DNA from: Prostheceraeus crozeri | Lineage: Eukaryota > Platyhelminthes > Polycladida > Euryleptidae | DNA: 64,000 nt | Reading direction: 5' to 3' | NCBI GenBank assembly: GCA_907163375.1 | Contig: CAJQUW010009291.1 | Coordinates: 134,001-198,000, forward strand | Shown: in pieces, positions 51,025 to 61,647 of the stretch | Layout: each line of letters starts with the position of its first letter | How positions within the stretch are numbered: position 1 is the first letter of the stretch | Position numbers and translations under genes: made by a program | The notes under the pieces: model-generated | The model's database searches: none | Seen by the model: the letters and a program-made list of their open reading frames with translations, nothing else | What the model was told of the DNA's origin: nothing

Positions 51025-52940
51025 GATACCACGTAAATCTCCGGCGAAATAAAAGCATCATTTTTCATAGATGTTTATAACACAACAAAAGTTGTAACAA
51101 TTTCTGAAAAAGGAAAAACAAAGTCTATCATTTACTAAAATGTCGCTGCTTACCTATCGTCGCCTTCGGCTCGAAGATTAGATCGAATTTCGATCATCAT
51201 GTTATTGTATAAATCTTAAAATACAATTATGTATATAAACCTTTTACTTGGTTATATTTTATAAAATCTCTCGATGGAATCACCCAGGGCATTTTTTTAC
51301 ATAATAAGTGGTGGGCCGGCCTTTGGGCCCAGCAGTCCCATCAAAAGGGCCCACCAGTTTTCGAATTTTCGGTCACTGGTGGGCCCATCCTTGCGTTTAT
51401 TACTTGATTCAATAAAAGAAAGCAACTGAAATATAAAAAAGAATGAAATGCGGAAATCTGAATCATTAAGCTGTAAAAGCCATTTCCTCTAAAGTGCAAA
51501 AGCTAGTCAAATTAATGACTTCTAATGCAATGTCTTGTTTCTGCTTACATCATTGACTTCGATTAATGACACAAAAACCGTGGAACTATGAAATTTTCGA
51601 CCACTTTTAAGCCATGCTTAATGGTTTATCAGCACTTTTGATACGAACGGACGCTGGTCGCCTGCTGTGATATGGCACTCATACAGTGGTCAATGTGTTT
51701 GAAAGCAGGTGTTATCCCTATCAACTCTACGAAAAACAACAGCAATAACTTCTTGCGTTTTACAAATCCGTGCGACCGAAAACATGGACCATGTGTCCAG
51801 TTCACCAATGAGAACAGTTACTCAAAGGTTAAAACTTATGTCTGTCATTCGATTCGTTTTCAGTATCTCTTATGTTTGCAGCTGACGAATATATCAGAAG
51901 TACCCTCAGTGATGCTCATCCTCTAACAGAATTTTGTATTCTCCTACCTCATGTGTAATACTCCTATTTTGATTTGATTTTAGACGGTAATTAATGTTTT
52001 CAATGAAATTGATTCACACTCAAAATCGGTGGTTCAACACGGTATGGGGTAACTTCCACAACCAGAGGCATGCATTTTCCGCGGATAGCAGAAAAATGCG
52101 GAATTTTGCCTTGGCGGCGGAAATCGCGGAATTCTGCTAATTTAAGCGCATATTGCAGAATTTTGGGTTTCAATTTATGTTGTTTGATTAAAATTTGTCG
52201 AAATGTAGTCTAATCTTGTTGCAGCTGCTGGGCGAGTGACGTTAATAGATGACATGCAGGCCTGGTGACCAGCCTATTGAAGTACTTAATCAGGACGGCA
52301 TTATGACAATTTTGGCTAGGTGTGCTGAACGATTTCATTAGGATATTTTATATTACCGAGCATGTGGTCTATAGAGGAATTGATGAGAAATTGATAAGAG
52401 TGAGGACATTGTTTACTTTTAGGCTTGACACCTGGAAAGGATACTGCTTCGCAGTAGCAGACAAGCTTCTACTATTGGTAGAAAATGTTGACTTAAGAAG
52501 TTATCAGATTTCATTCTATCATTTATGCATTAACCTTAAACTGCCCAAACTACGCGTAACTTCTATTCGATAAAAAAAATTTACTTCTGGGGGAAGTTGC
52601 TATTTTGTGTCCTAACACACAATCATGCATTAAAAATGAATTAGTATTACTGAACTATAAAAATCAGTTGGTGTATTGTAATGAGCAACAGGCAGTCTAA
52701 CTTAATGTGTATTATGTCACACGAACAGATTTTAAATCTCTATAACATTGTCTATGCACGATCATGAATTGTGAAAATCTAAGAACCAGCTTCTTGCTTT
52801 GGTAATACATGGATGAACATCACAATATCACAAACACACCGAACAATTAGCGTGTAGGATTTGACTGCTGCCGACTTCGCATGGTTGGTTCGACTGAAAG
52901 TCGAATATGTTTTTTCATAAAGAATCGGCCACATGAAAAC
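51025..52940. other. intergenic, two hAT-like ends, no gene seen
   Basis: CAGGGC at 51,295 is followed by repeated GGTGGGCC/GGGCCCACCAG phrases to 51,385. CAGAGGCATGCATTTTCCGC at 52,073 is followed by repeated GCGGAATTTTGC / GCGGAATTCTGC to 52,165. The rest has only short chance frames. Confidence 0.45.
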
Positions 52941-53180
52941 ATGTGAGTAGTAATCCCATCCCAAATTCAAGTCCAAAATGTGCAACTATGAGTCATCATG
53001 CTGACTCAGCCCCCCCTCTGGAGAGAGGAAGGAGGTCGCCAAGGATGTGATGGAAGGATGGGTCCGAGAGGAAGAAACAGATCCCCCTCTGGAAGGAAGG
53101 AAGGAGTTTTCCGGTAAGGGAAGGAAGGTGATAGGAATGTGCGCAGGATAGAGTTGGAAAAGGGTGGGTTTAGGATGTTT

Positions 53181-54120
53181 TGGGATGAGAAAGTCCATTT
53201 TTCGACATGAAAGAGTGCTCGGATGGGAAAACGGAGGGCAGATTCGGAATCTACGTGAAATTTTGAGCTAAGAAGGATGTTTCCAGCGACATCGGAGAGA
53301 AAAAGTTCTGACCTCCCCCCCCTCCTGTCAGACTTCCAACTTTGGTGTTAGAGATCGTAGAAAGTCGTGTGATAGCTCATTTGAAAGCCAAGAATGAGAA
53401 AAATGCAGTGGAAAGCTCAGTTTAGTCCTATTTTCCTGGGTTTAGGGAGGAAAATGGCAGGAAAACGTCAGAGTTGGAAAAGTCAGGTGTTGGATGTGTT
53501 GGGATGAAAAAAGTCGTTTTTCGGTATGAAGGAGGTCTCGGATGGGAAGACGGAGTGCAAATTCGGACGTTTTGGCCAATGTTGGGTCTAGGAACATCTT
53601 TCCAGTTCAATCGGAGAAAAAAAGTTCTGACCTCCATCCCCCCCCTCCTGTCAGACTTCCAACTTTGGTGTTAGAGATCGCAGAAAGTCGTGTGATAGCT
53701 CATTTGAAAGCTAAGAATGAGAAAAATGCAGTGGAAAGCTCAGTTTGGTCCTATTTTCCTGGGTTTAGGGAGGAAAATGGCAGGAAAACGTCAGAGTTGG
53801 AAAAGTCAGGTGTTGGATGTTTTGGGATGAGAAAGTCCATTTTTCGATATGAGGGAGACCTCGGATGGGAAAACGGAGTGCAAATTCGGACGTTTTGGCC
53901 AATGTTAGGTCTAGGAGCATGTTTCCAGCTCAATCGGCGAGAAAAAGTTCTGACCACCCCCCCTCCGGTCAGACTTCCAACTTTGGTGTTAGAGATCGCA
54001 GAAAGTCGTGCAATAGCTCATTTGAAAGATAAGAATGAGACAAATTCAGTGAAAGACACGGCTTGTTCTTATCTGCCTTCGTTTAGATGTGAGACGTCAT
54101 TGAAAATTTTGGACATTGGC
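53181..54120 (+). repeat. about three tandem 320-bp units in the TIR
   Basis: Units begin near 53,181, 53,501 and 53,821 with GTTTTGGGATGAGAAAGTCC or a variant. Each contains CTCGGATGGGAAAACGGAG, CAGACTTCCAACTTTGGTGT and AGTCGTGTGATAGCTCATTT. Polinton 1 has about one such unit plus partial copies. Confidence 0.85.
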
Positions 54121-54370
54121 GAAAAAACGACAGAGTTAGAATTTTTATGAAAATGGCTCTAGCGGGTGAACGATGCCTCGGACGGGAAAACAGAGACCAG
54201 ATTTGGAATCAGCGTGCCATGTTACACCTGAATGTCATTCATGCTATGTCTCCGAAGTGATAGGAAGAAAGATGACAGAAGCAGTAGAGTTTACAAATGA
54301 ATTTTGTTCAGTACGTTTTCATCGACAAAGTCTTCGTGGTGTGATTAGGGACTACATCATCTCATTTCAT

Positions 54371-54937
54371 TGTAACTTAGTTTATTTATATGTTAGCACT
54401 CTGGAAATATTTATTCTATTACTACCGTCTCAATCGCCTTTCCTCAACTATATTGCGCTTCCAGCAATCACAAGTTCACGTTTACCTTTCCCAGAGTTAG
54501 TGTCACCCACTAAGGCTTACTCAAGATAAAATAATGATATCGATAGACACCGTATATTATGCTTATGTGGGGAAGAGCTAAAAGGATGAGCAGCGTACAA
54601 AGTGAAGCACAAAAGAATACTCAGTTCGGTGACGACAACTGTTCGGTCGTTGAGTTTATATATATTCTGTACTACCATCCTCTTCCTAAGCATCCGCACC
54701 GGATGCGTCCACTGCCTCGAAACTCATAAATCACTCTTGATGGCAAAGTTCGTTTGACATTTTTGACACATGAGTCTGATATAATTTCACTCTCACTTCC
54801 GCCTCTTCATCTTGTGATTGAACTCGCGTGCCGATTTGCGATTTAATTATTTTCACCTCTTCACCCGTGGACTTTACAACTTGTTACATTTTCCATTTTT
54901 TTCCAACTGTCGTATTTCATATTTCAGCCCGGTTACA
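54371..54937 (-). repeat. gypsy 3' LTR (left in window)
   Basis: 567 bp, TGTAAC...GGTTACA, matching 59,267-59,833. It ends in the TG...CA dinucleotides common to LTRs. GAAGGGGTATCATA just inside on the minus strand is a candidate polypurine tract. Confidence 0.95.
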
Positions 54938-55911
54938 TATGATACCCCTTCATTTAGGTGTTGTCCCAACACCTGACACAAATTCGAAGTAGGGAGTTTA
55001 GTTCATCACGAATACCGAGGCATGTGGATGGTAGCAAATAGAGAAGACAAAATTACAATCAAGCGAAGATGCTGCTCACACTGTCCGCTCTCCCTCACAT
55101 AAGTTATGAAAACATGTAAAATCATATACATATACATGTATATCAAATGACAGAATGACAATCAATGTACAAAGTCACTATCATGGGGTTAAAAACTGAT
55201 ATTCACTGATCGCAACATTCAATACACATATGGTCACCATAACCGGAACTGTCAATCGCACCATCACCCAAAGAGAGATAGACTATGTCCACACACATCA
55301 ATGGAGACATCTTAAATATAACATATATACACAGACACGTGACCCCATGATGAACAGAATAATTGAATAACAAGATAATACGGTAAGAAGCACTGAGGAT
55401 GATTAAGAGTAGTCCATGAAATGTCGTTACTCGAAAAATACAATTAACTGTCTCCCAACTCGACCACTGACAACACTGCACGTACTTTACTAGCTGGCGG
55501 AATTTAGTAAAGGCATAAAGCGCTATAGTAATAGATGTATACGAGGATATATGATGGTGATATAAGTTGTTATAGGATTTCAAATATACATGTATGATGA
55601 GATAAAATGCCAGCGGTAGCACTCATCACTCCATCAAGCTAGTGGTAAAGAGAAGAAGACAACAACTCTGCTGATTCCTTCGCCACCTAGGCGAATAATT
55701 ACTTAAATTATTTTACACTGCGTAACACTCAATCATACATTCTGACAAAATATATAATAGTAACATGATTGGTATATGCTGAAAAAAAGTGGTTGGTTAG
55801 CAGTACATTTTTATAGAGCAATATTTTTGGTTAAAAGTCGTACGTACGGTTTACGGTTGCGGTTAACGGTTTACGGTTAGTGGTTACGGTTAGCGATTAC
55901 GGTGCCGGGGC
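54938..55911 (-). other. gypsy non-coding region between pol and 3' LTR
   Basis: No coding domain recognised. A TTACGG/GGTTAG-type short tandem repeat lies at 55,848-55,903. Confidence 0.5.
55848..55903. repeat. imperfect GGTTTACGG/GGTTAGCG tandem repeat
   Basis: About eight imperfect 6-8-bp units (GGTTTACGG, GGTTGCGG, GGTTAACGG, GGTTAGTGG), directly behind the pol stop on the minus strand. Confidence 0.8.
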
Positions 55912-57774
55912 TTACTGTGGATAAGCTACTTTTCTTCCTCTCAATGGGTATCGAGTAGTTTTTGTATTTCTGTCGGCCTCATATTCATCCTCCTCTTCTG
56001 TCTCTTTCTCTTCTGACGCGTCATTAACGGTTTCCCGCTCTGGCTGAGCTCTCCCGAGCGATTCAGCCTCATCGTCACTTGAAGTGTGACCGTCGCCGTC
56101 ATACAGTTCCGAGATCTCCTTAGTATTGTCGGTTTTTTCATTATTTATGAGTGTCGGGATTCCTGCCGAACGGTCAAGTTTAACCCTATTTAGGTGGACC
56201 CACATGGACTTGGAGCGGGGCTCACGCACTGATACTATTTTACAATTAGTGTCTGTCAATTCTGTAATACGCATTGGACCTTTCCATTTATGCTGCAATT
56301 TAGGAGTGAGCCCTTTTGTTTTAGCTGGCATGTGTACGTAAACGCGATCTCCGATTGCCAACTTATCAGCGGTCAACGTCACTCTCCTGTCGTAATATTT
56401 CTTTTGCTTATCTTGTGCTTTTTCGATGCAATCTTTCGCAACTTTCCAGGCTTCCGATAAGGTTCGAGCTAAATTATGCTTATAATCGTCAACTGAGCTG
56501 GCCGATTCAGTTAGATCCCGAAGAACTAAATCGCTAGGAAGTAGAGGGTCTCGACCATACAATAAAAAGAATGGGCTTTCTTTAGTAGAACTATGGCTCG
56601 CAGCTCTATATGCGAACAGGACATATGGAATGAAGACATCCCAGTTCTTCTGGTCGCGACCGGTATAAAATGATAACATCGTAGTAAGTGTTTTGTTGAA
56701 TCGCTCTACTTGACCATCTGTTTGAGGATGAAATGATGTGGTAAAAACTTTTTCTGTGTTCGTTAAACGACATACTTCTTTTAATAATTCTGAGGTGAAA
56801 TTTCTGCCTCGATCGGATAACAGACACTCAGGACAACCATGAGTCGCAATTATGTTTTCGACAAATAATCTGGCGATGGTTGTTGCCTTCTGGTCTGGGA
56901 CTGCAAAACATTCAGGCCATTTAGTAAAATAATCTGCGAAGACAACGATGTATTTGTTTTGGTTTCTAGTTAAAGGTAGAGGGCCTAAAACATCAATTCC
57001 TAATCGAGCCATTGGACGATTTATCGGAATTGACACCATTGGAACGACTGTTTTAACTTTAGGACCCTTTTTGGTGGCGCAAGCGATACAGGCTTGGCAC
57101 CACTCAGTGACATCTTTATGTAGTGTAGGCCAATAATAGAATTTGTTGATTCTAGAGATGGTTTTTTCAATTCCTAGGTGGCCACCAAATGCACCGGAAT
57201 GTAGTTCCGTGAATACTGTTTGACGCAACTCTTGTGGGAGAGCTAGTAACAAGTCGTTGCCTGGAGTGTTTACACTTTTATAATATAACAAACCTTTTGA
57301 TAAACGGAAATTTGGCCAATTATCATTAATGAATTTTAAGCATTGCTTAGACAATTGTTTAGGCATGGCTTGGTGCTGCAATTTCTTTATGATGGCATTA
57401 TAAATAGTGTCTTCCTTTTGTTGCTGCTGCACGCACGAAAATTCAGAACGAGATCTTATTTCACTGATCGCATTAATAGGTATGCGAGACAATGTGTCGG
57501 CGTTTGAGTGTTTCTTGCCTGGACGGTATAAAATTTCAAAATTATACTCTTGAAGTAATAATGCCCATCTCATGAGCCTTGATGACGGTTCTTTGTGATT
57601 TAGCAAATACCGTAATGGTGCATGGTCTACTATGGCATAGAACTTTTTGCCCCAGAGGTATTCACTGAAATGTTTGACAGCAAATACTAAGGCAAAGGCT
57701 TCTTTAAGGAGGGGGCAACCCCTATTAAAAATGATTCCAGTGCCAGTGTTTTCCGAACATCCTATCCTCATCAT
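55912..57774 (-). pseudogene. gypsy pol part: RNase H and integrase
   Basis: About 620 codons. RNase H residues near the start (LLKEAFALVFAVKHFSEYLW, VDHAPLRYLL, GKKHSNADTLSRIP). Then the integrase zinc finger (HLGIEKTISRINKFYYWPTL followed by CQACIACATKKG) and the catalytic core (GIDVLGPLPL, LLSDRGRNFTSELLKEV, DGQVERFNKTLTTML). Next come RDPLLPSDL, a GDRVYVHMPAKTKGLTPKLQ module and an acidic tail. The order is that of Ty3/gypsy elements. Given as a fossil; the element lacks parts of its usual coding content. Confidence 0.93.
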
Positions 57775-58258
57775 ATGAATTATACGCCAATCTGGTTAGT
57801 TTTTGTATATCGGCCGCATAACTGGCAACCGATTCCCCTGGCTGTTGCTTCCTATTACGGAGTTGCATCGCGTTGTATCTGTTCATTTCTGGTGTATGCA
57901 ATAAACGATGGAGGTCTTCTATTAGGACGTCAATGTCGTCTTTCGAAGCTGCTGGTAAACTATTATAAATTTCTCTGGCATGGCCCGTCAAATAGATCGG
58001 TAGCATGGCTAGTTGCTGTTCCCTCTTCAAACCTAAGGCCTTCGCTACTAGCAAAAATTGAGTTGCGAACTCACCGAATTGATATTTTGGATCCTGAAGA
58101 TCTCCCGAAAATGTCTTCAACGTTACACCGCTTGCTGCAGACGGTAAGGTTGGTCGTCGACTGTCTTCTATCTCGACTAAGGCATTACTGACATTCTCCA
58201 TTCGATCAACCAGGTCTTCGACCGTTGCCATGACTCGTCCTCTCGTGAGATAAGGCAC
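57725..58258 (-). pseudogene. gypsy gag-like part
   Basis: About 177 codons from ATG 58,258. It has a coiled-coil start (TVEDLVDRMENVSNALVEIE), then the capsid-like retrotransposon-gag segment: FGEFATQFLLVAKALGL, LPIYLTGHAREIYNSLPAAS, QPGESVASYAADIQKLTRLA. Typical of Ty3/gypsy Gag. Fossil copy. Confidence 0.85.
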
Positions 58259-59266
58259 GTTGACTTAAATAAAAACGGGTCAGTCAATAAAGGATTAATC
58301 TGTGTGGAATCCCGGACACTCTTGCACGATTTTAGCGTAAATTTTTTTTTTTTTTTTTTTTGATTAGATAATCAGAGCTACGGTAATATGTAAAGAGATG
58401 TCCTACAACATCAAAGTCGTATTGGTATAATGCTATTTATTATACTGTATGACCGTATGTAGATTGCTACTGTATTACTGTATATTTTCAATGATTGACA
58501 GAATAGGCCTATTCAATATAATATATAGGAAATTATACTTTATTGAATGATACTACCGTACACGTTAAGAAATACTGTGATATGTAAGAATTGTTAATGA
58601 AGACAATACTACCGTACTGTAATAGTTTTACTTGTAGAACAATTAACTGTACCGTGTGATTAATTATAGTACGTAGAATATATTTTAATGCACTGTTGTT
58701 ACGTATCGCTTCAATTTCGAATTTGCCGACACTTATTTATATGGGCCCTTTAGATCTCGGATGACGGGACTCGCGCGCGAACGTGGATGTATTCGCTTCA
58801 ATAGAGCCACCCACTTTTAATCTCTTAACAGGAAACCCGTGGAAGTACTACGCTCTTTTTTTCAGAGCCCCCCACAAATTTATATACCGCGGTAATCTGG
58901 GAGGTACTACATTCGTTTTCTTCGAGCCCTCCTCTCAATATATTTCGAAGCTGTCGCTTTTGGACAAACCACGAACTCACACACGTGGATGTACTACGCT
59001 TCCCTGAGCCACCCACTTTTATTAGAGAACAGAAGGAATACTTTATATCTGTGAATTTAGCGCGCTTATCAAATTATGGCCGAAACTGACTAATATCTCA
59101 CTTATAAACTCACTTAAATCTCTCTTCTTCGCACACGGAGCAGCTGCTTATGGATAAGACTGTAACGTGAATATACTTACCGGCACCGGGTCACCGAACT
59201 GATGTGAAGATTTTACGGAAGATCGAAGTAAAGAGGGAAAGATAAACGCTGTGGGAGCTCCACTTA
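58259..59266 (-). other. gypsy 5' leader region
   Basis: About 1 kb between the 5' LTR and gag. It contains a run of 20 T at about 58,342-58,361. Next to the LTR on the minus strand is TGGAGCTCCCACAGCG, a candidate primer-binding site starting with the usual TGG; the matching tRNA was not identified. Confidence 0.5.
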
Positions 59267-59833
59267 TGTAACTTAGTTTATTTATATGTTAGCACTCTGG
59301 AAATATTTATTCTATTACTACCGTCTCAATCGCCTTTCCTCAACTATATTGCGCTTCCAGCAATCACAAGTTCACGTTTACCTTTCCCAGAGTTAGTGTC
59401 ACCCACTAAGGCTTACTCAAGATAAAATAATGATATCGATAGACACCGTATATTATGCTTATGTGGGGAAGAGCTAAAAGGATGAGCAGCGTACAAAGTG
59501 AAGCACAAAAGAATACTCAGTTCGGTGACGACAACTGTTCGGTCGTTGAGTTTATATATATTCTGTACTACCATCCTCTTCCTAAGCATCCGCACCGGAT
59601 GCGTCCACTGCCTCGAAACTCATAAATCACTCTTGATGGCAAAGTTCGTTTGACATTTTTGACACATGAGTCTGATATAATTTCACTCTCACTTCCGCCT
59701 CTTCATCTTGTGATTGAACTCGCGTGCCGATTTGCGATTTAATTATTTTCACCTCTTCACCCGTGGACTTTACAACTTGTTACATTTTCCATTTTTTTCC
59801 AACTGTCGTATTTCATATTTCAGCCCGGTTACA
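59267..59833 (-). repeat. gypsy 5' LTR (right in window)
   Basis: 567 bp, same length and apparently same sequence as 54,371-54,937. Confidence 0.95.
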
Positions 59834-60254
59834 TCATCATGAAAAGGCAGACTTAAAATTTGCTATCGCTAAAGGTTGATTCGTTTTCCAACAGCTCATG
59901 GACAGTTTGATAAATAAAGATGTGAAAGGACGATTAGTTGCAGAGATTGAATTTGAGAAAGTAACTGATGAACATGCAGGTGAACGTGTAGTGTTTCATT
60001 TTGCATCCTATTCTGCAGAGACGATACATGATCACAAAGATTTCTATCAGCGACACATGGCGAAAATTGCATCTCAACTAGATTCATTTCATGAGCATGG
60101 ATCCAACTTGCTGCTATGTCGCATAAAACACATTCATATTCAACTCAATGTGCTAAACTAGATTTGACTACAAGATTTGGGAAAAGCATTCATGAGTCAG
60201 TCGTCCGCATGCCTCCTTTTCCCTGCCGCAACGAAGTCAGGGGAGATACGGAGG

Positions 60255-60433
60255 TCTCTGATTGGCTCACATAGTGTCAAATGTGGATTCGCAGGAGACT
60301 ATAAAAGCAGACGTCTCCCCATTTTCTCTTCATTTCATTCTCTTGACTTGGAAAGCGTGTGTGACTTGCGAAAGGCATTCTCCGTCTCAATTTTGTCTAA
60401 TTCAATCCTGTTTGCAAATTACAAGTGAGTGTC
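60255..60433 (+). promoter_or_regulatory. CCAAT plus TATA promoter of small Polinton gene
   Basis: Inverted CCAAT (GATTGGCTC, about 60,260-60,268) and TATAAAAG at 60,300-60,307. The ATG follows 127 bases later. This is the same CCAAT-TATA make-up as in front of the plus-strand gene at 1,095, whose transcript also ends in a histone-like hairpin. Confidence 0.55.
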
Positions 60434-60667
60434 ATGACTGTGTGGCCTAAACCTTACCAACATTTTAGAAGAGAGACGCAGGAGAGTGTGTGGCCGATGA
60501 TTGTACAAGCCTACTTTGTTGAACCATCACCATCACCGCCGGCTCCACCACCTAGACGCTTTACCTTTAAGTCTTTTAGGGAATTGAAACTTAATTCGGG
60601 TCCTAAGCCCAAGACATTTAATTTACTGGACGATGACGAAGACTTAGACTTTGGTGATAAGCTTTAG
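60434..60667 (+). CDS. small proline-rich Polinton protein with acidic C-terminus
   Basis: A 77-residue frame from ATG 60,434. It has an aromatic N-terminal part (MTVWPKPYQHFRR), a proline-rich centre (VEPSPSPPAPPPRRFTFKSF) and an acidic end (LLDDDEDLDFGDKL). This resembles a short linear-motif protein, for example one binding SH3/WW or PCNA-like partners, but nothing specific can be named. It has its own promoter. The stop TAG (60,665-60,667) is followed after 20 bases by a canonical-length histone-like hairpin instead of AATAAA. Confidence 0.5.
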   Translation: MTVWPKPYQHFRRETQESVWPMIVQAYFVEPSPSPPAPPPRRFTFKSFRELKLNSGPKPKTFNLLDDDEDLDFGDKL

Positions 60668-60679
60668 ATCATGTGAACG

Positions 60680-60706
60680 CCCCAAAAGGTCCTCTTAAGG
60701 GCCACC
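60680..60706 (+). terminator. histone-mRNA-like 3' stem-loop
   Basis: CCCCAAAA followed by GGTCCTCTTAAGGGCC (60,688-60,703) and ACC. The hairpin is exactly 16 nt: 6-bp stem (one G-U pair), 4-nt loop CTTA. The metazoan histone consensus is AAA, GGYYYU, UYUN loop, ARRRCC, ACC. Only the first loop base differs (C, as known in nematode histones). It starts 20 bases after the stop, like histone genes. No clear purine-rich downstream element. Confidence 0.6.
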
Positions 60707-60745
60707 TCATATGTCACTGCTAAGCTAACAATTTTCTTTTCTCTG

Positions 60746-61474
60746 ATGATCATGAATGTACTTAGTGGTATTCTTTCGTTACAGCCTGTCATGGCCATGA
60801 ATCCTACTCCAACTGCTGCATCACTGAATCCTCAACATCTCGAGCTGTGGAATCCGAAAATTGAAAAGGTAATTCACGGCTATCCTACCTACAAACAACA
60901 AGTGCGCTACAACGGTGTTCGACTCTATCTTCAAACTTCGGCGGCATACTTACCAAAGGTGGATACGCAAGTAAATCGTTGCGGTTAAAACCTGAGTATC
61001 CCTATTGATAATTGGTCGCGTCAGCAGCTTGACATTTTAGAAGACGTTGTGAGGCAAAAGGCTCTTATTCCTACTGAACTATTACAGTTGTGGCCAGAAA
61101 AGAAAACTTCTTATTATGAACCTTTGTATCGCGGCACTCGCTGCTATATTTTGCAAAGCAAGTTTTGTAAAGTCACTTCAGGAGTGACAGTTGAACAGTC
61201 AGTTGAAACAGAATTGTCATCGCCAGGTGCAGGCTTTTATTCATTTCATATTGAGGTGCCTGCTGTTTATGTGGGACCTCATCAATCTGACGGTAATTTG
61301 ATTTCTCTCAATTTGCGCATTGCTCAAATTCATCATCAACCTGAGTTAACAGGTCTTGATCACATTGAGAAAGTCATTGATTCTTGCGTCAAAGAGTGTC
61401 AAGAGCCTGTCACCAAACCTAAACGTCGTCGCGCCTCAAAGAAAGATGGTGTTACCACCAAAGAGAAATCTTAA
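60746..61474 (+). pseudogene. Polinton gene family Y, copy 1 (broken)
   Basis: Neighbouring open stretches encode parts of a protein whose relative begins at 63,469. Key segments are LSIPIDNWSRQQLDILEDVV, GAGFYSFHIEVPAVYVGP, SDGNLISLNLRIAQIHH, and a basic tail KPKRRRASKK. The relative shows VCVPLEYWTRLQFNTLETFL and GKGFYSFEIKIQTIYMGPRR. Function is unknown; the basic tail suggests nuclear location or DNA binding. Appears broken about once. Confidence 0.55.
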
Positions 61475-61625
61475 GTATTGTAATCAGTTAGTATGTAGTG
61501 AATGTGGAAAACGCGGTCTTGCGCGTTATGTTCAAATAAAACATTGTAATCATGTTGTATGTATCTTTTGTTATGTAAAGGACAGACATCCTTGTAAAGT
61601 TCCTGCTCAATGTATTATCTTGTAA
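61446..61625 (+). CDS. small RING-like zinc protein of Polinton
   Basis: A 59-residue frame from ATG 61,446, overlapping the end of the preceding gene by 29 bases. It has CSEC at the start, HCNHVVCIFC in the middle and CKVPAQC at the end. This forms a C-x2-C ... C-x-H-x3-C-x2-C ... C-x5-C pattern like a compact RING. The other Polinton end carries an IAP-type RING gene, so RING proteins are a recurring accessory here. It may act as a ubiquitin ligase or as a zinc-stabilised DNA-binding protein; this cannot be told from sequence. Confidence 0.5.
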   Translation: MVLPPKRNLKYCNQLVCSECGKRGLARYVQIKHCNHVVCIFCYVKDRHPCKVPAQCIIL

Positions 61626-61647
61626 TGAAGTCTTTTTGATATTGTAG

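Larger units (their letters stand above)
54371..59833 (-). mobile_element. Ty3/gypsy LTR retrotransposon inside the Polinton TIR
   Basis: 5,463 bp between two LTRs of equal length (567 bp) that look identical, flanked by the 4-bp duplication TCAT (54,367-54,370 and 59,834-59,837). Coding is on the minus strand: gag-like protein, RNase H and integrase are seen. It is broken (at least one break). Identical LTRs mean recent insertion, well after the Polinton arrived. The empty-site sequence is visible in the other TIR. Confidence 0.95.
52950..60099 (+). repeat. terminal inverted repeat of Polinton 2, split by a gypsy element
   Basis: Two blocks, 52,950-54,370 and 59,838-60,099, match 12,930-11,331 in inverse orientation. 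Without the insertion the TIR is about 1.65 kb, against about 1.6 kb in Polinton 1. The inner border is GAGCATGGATC, after which the two diverge. Confidence 0.85.
54271..60161 (+). pseudogene. Polinton TIR-encoded protein, DVKGRLVA family, copy 2 (interrupted)
   Basis: The counterpart of the gene at 11,318-11,683. Its first part precedes the gypsy insertion (EFCSVRFHRQSLRGVIRDYI) and its later part follows it (LINKDVKGRLVAEIEFEK, then DFYQRHMAKIASQLDSF). It is broken by the element insertion. Beyond the TIR border it ends differently from copy 1, with KHIHIQLNVLN, recalling NHIMIQLSVF in the relative at 62,482. Confidence 0.7.

Noticed and set aside
55203-55622. 139-codon minus-strand frame inside the gypsy element
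   Set aside because: Composition is that of AT-rich non-coding sequence, with no envelope-like features (no signal peptide plus membrane anchor arrangement); not called as env.
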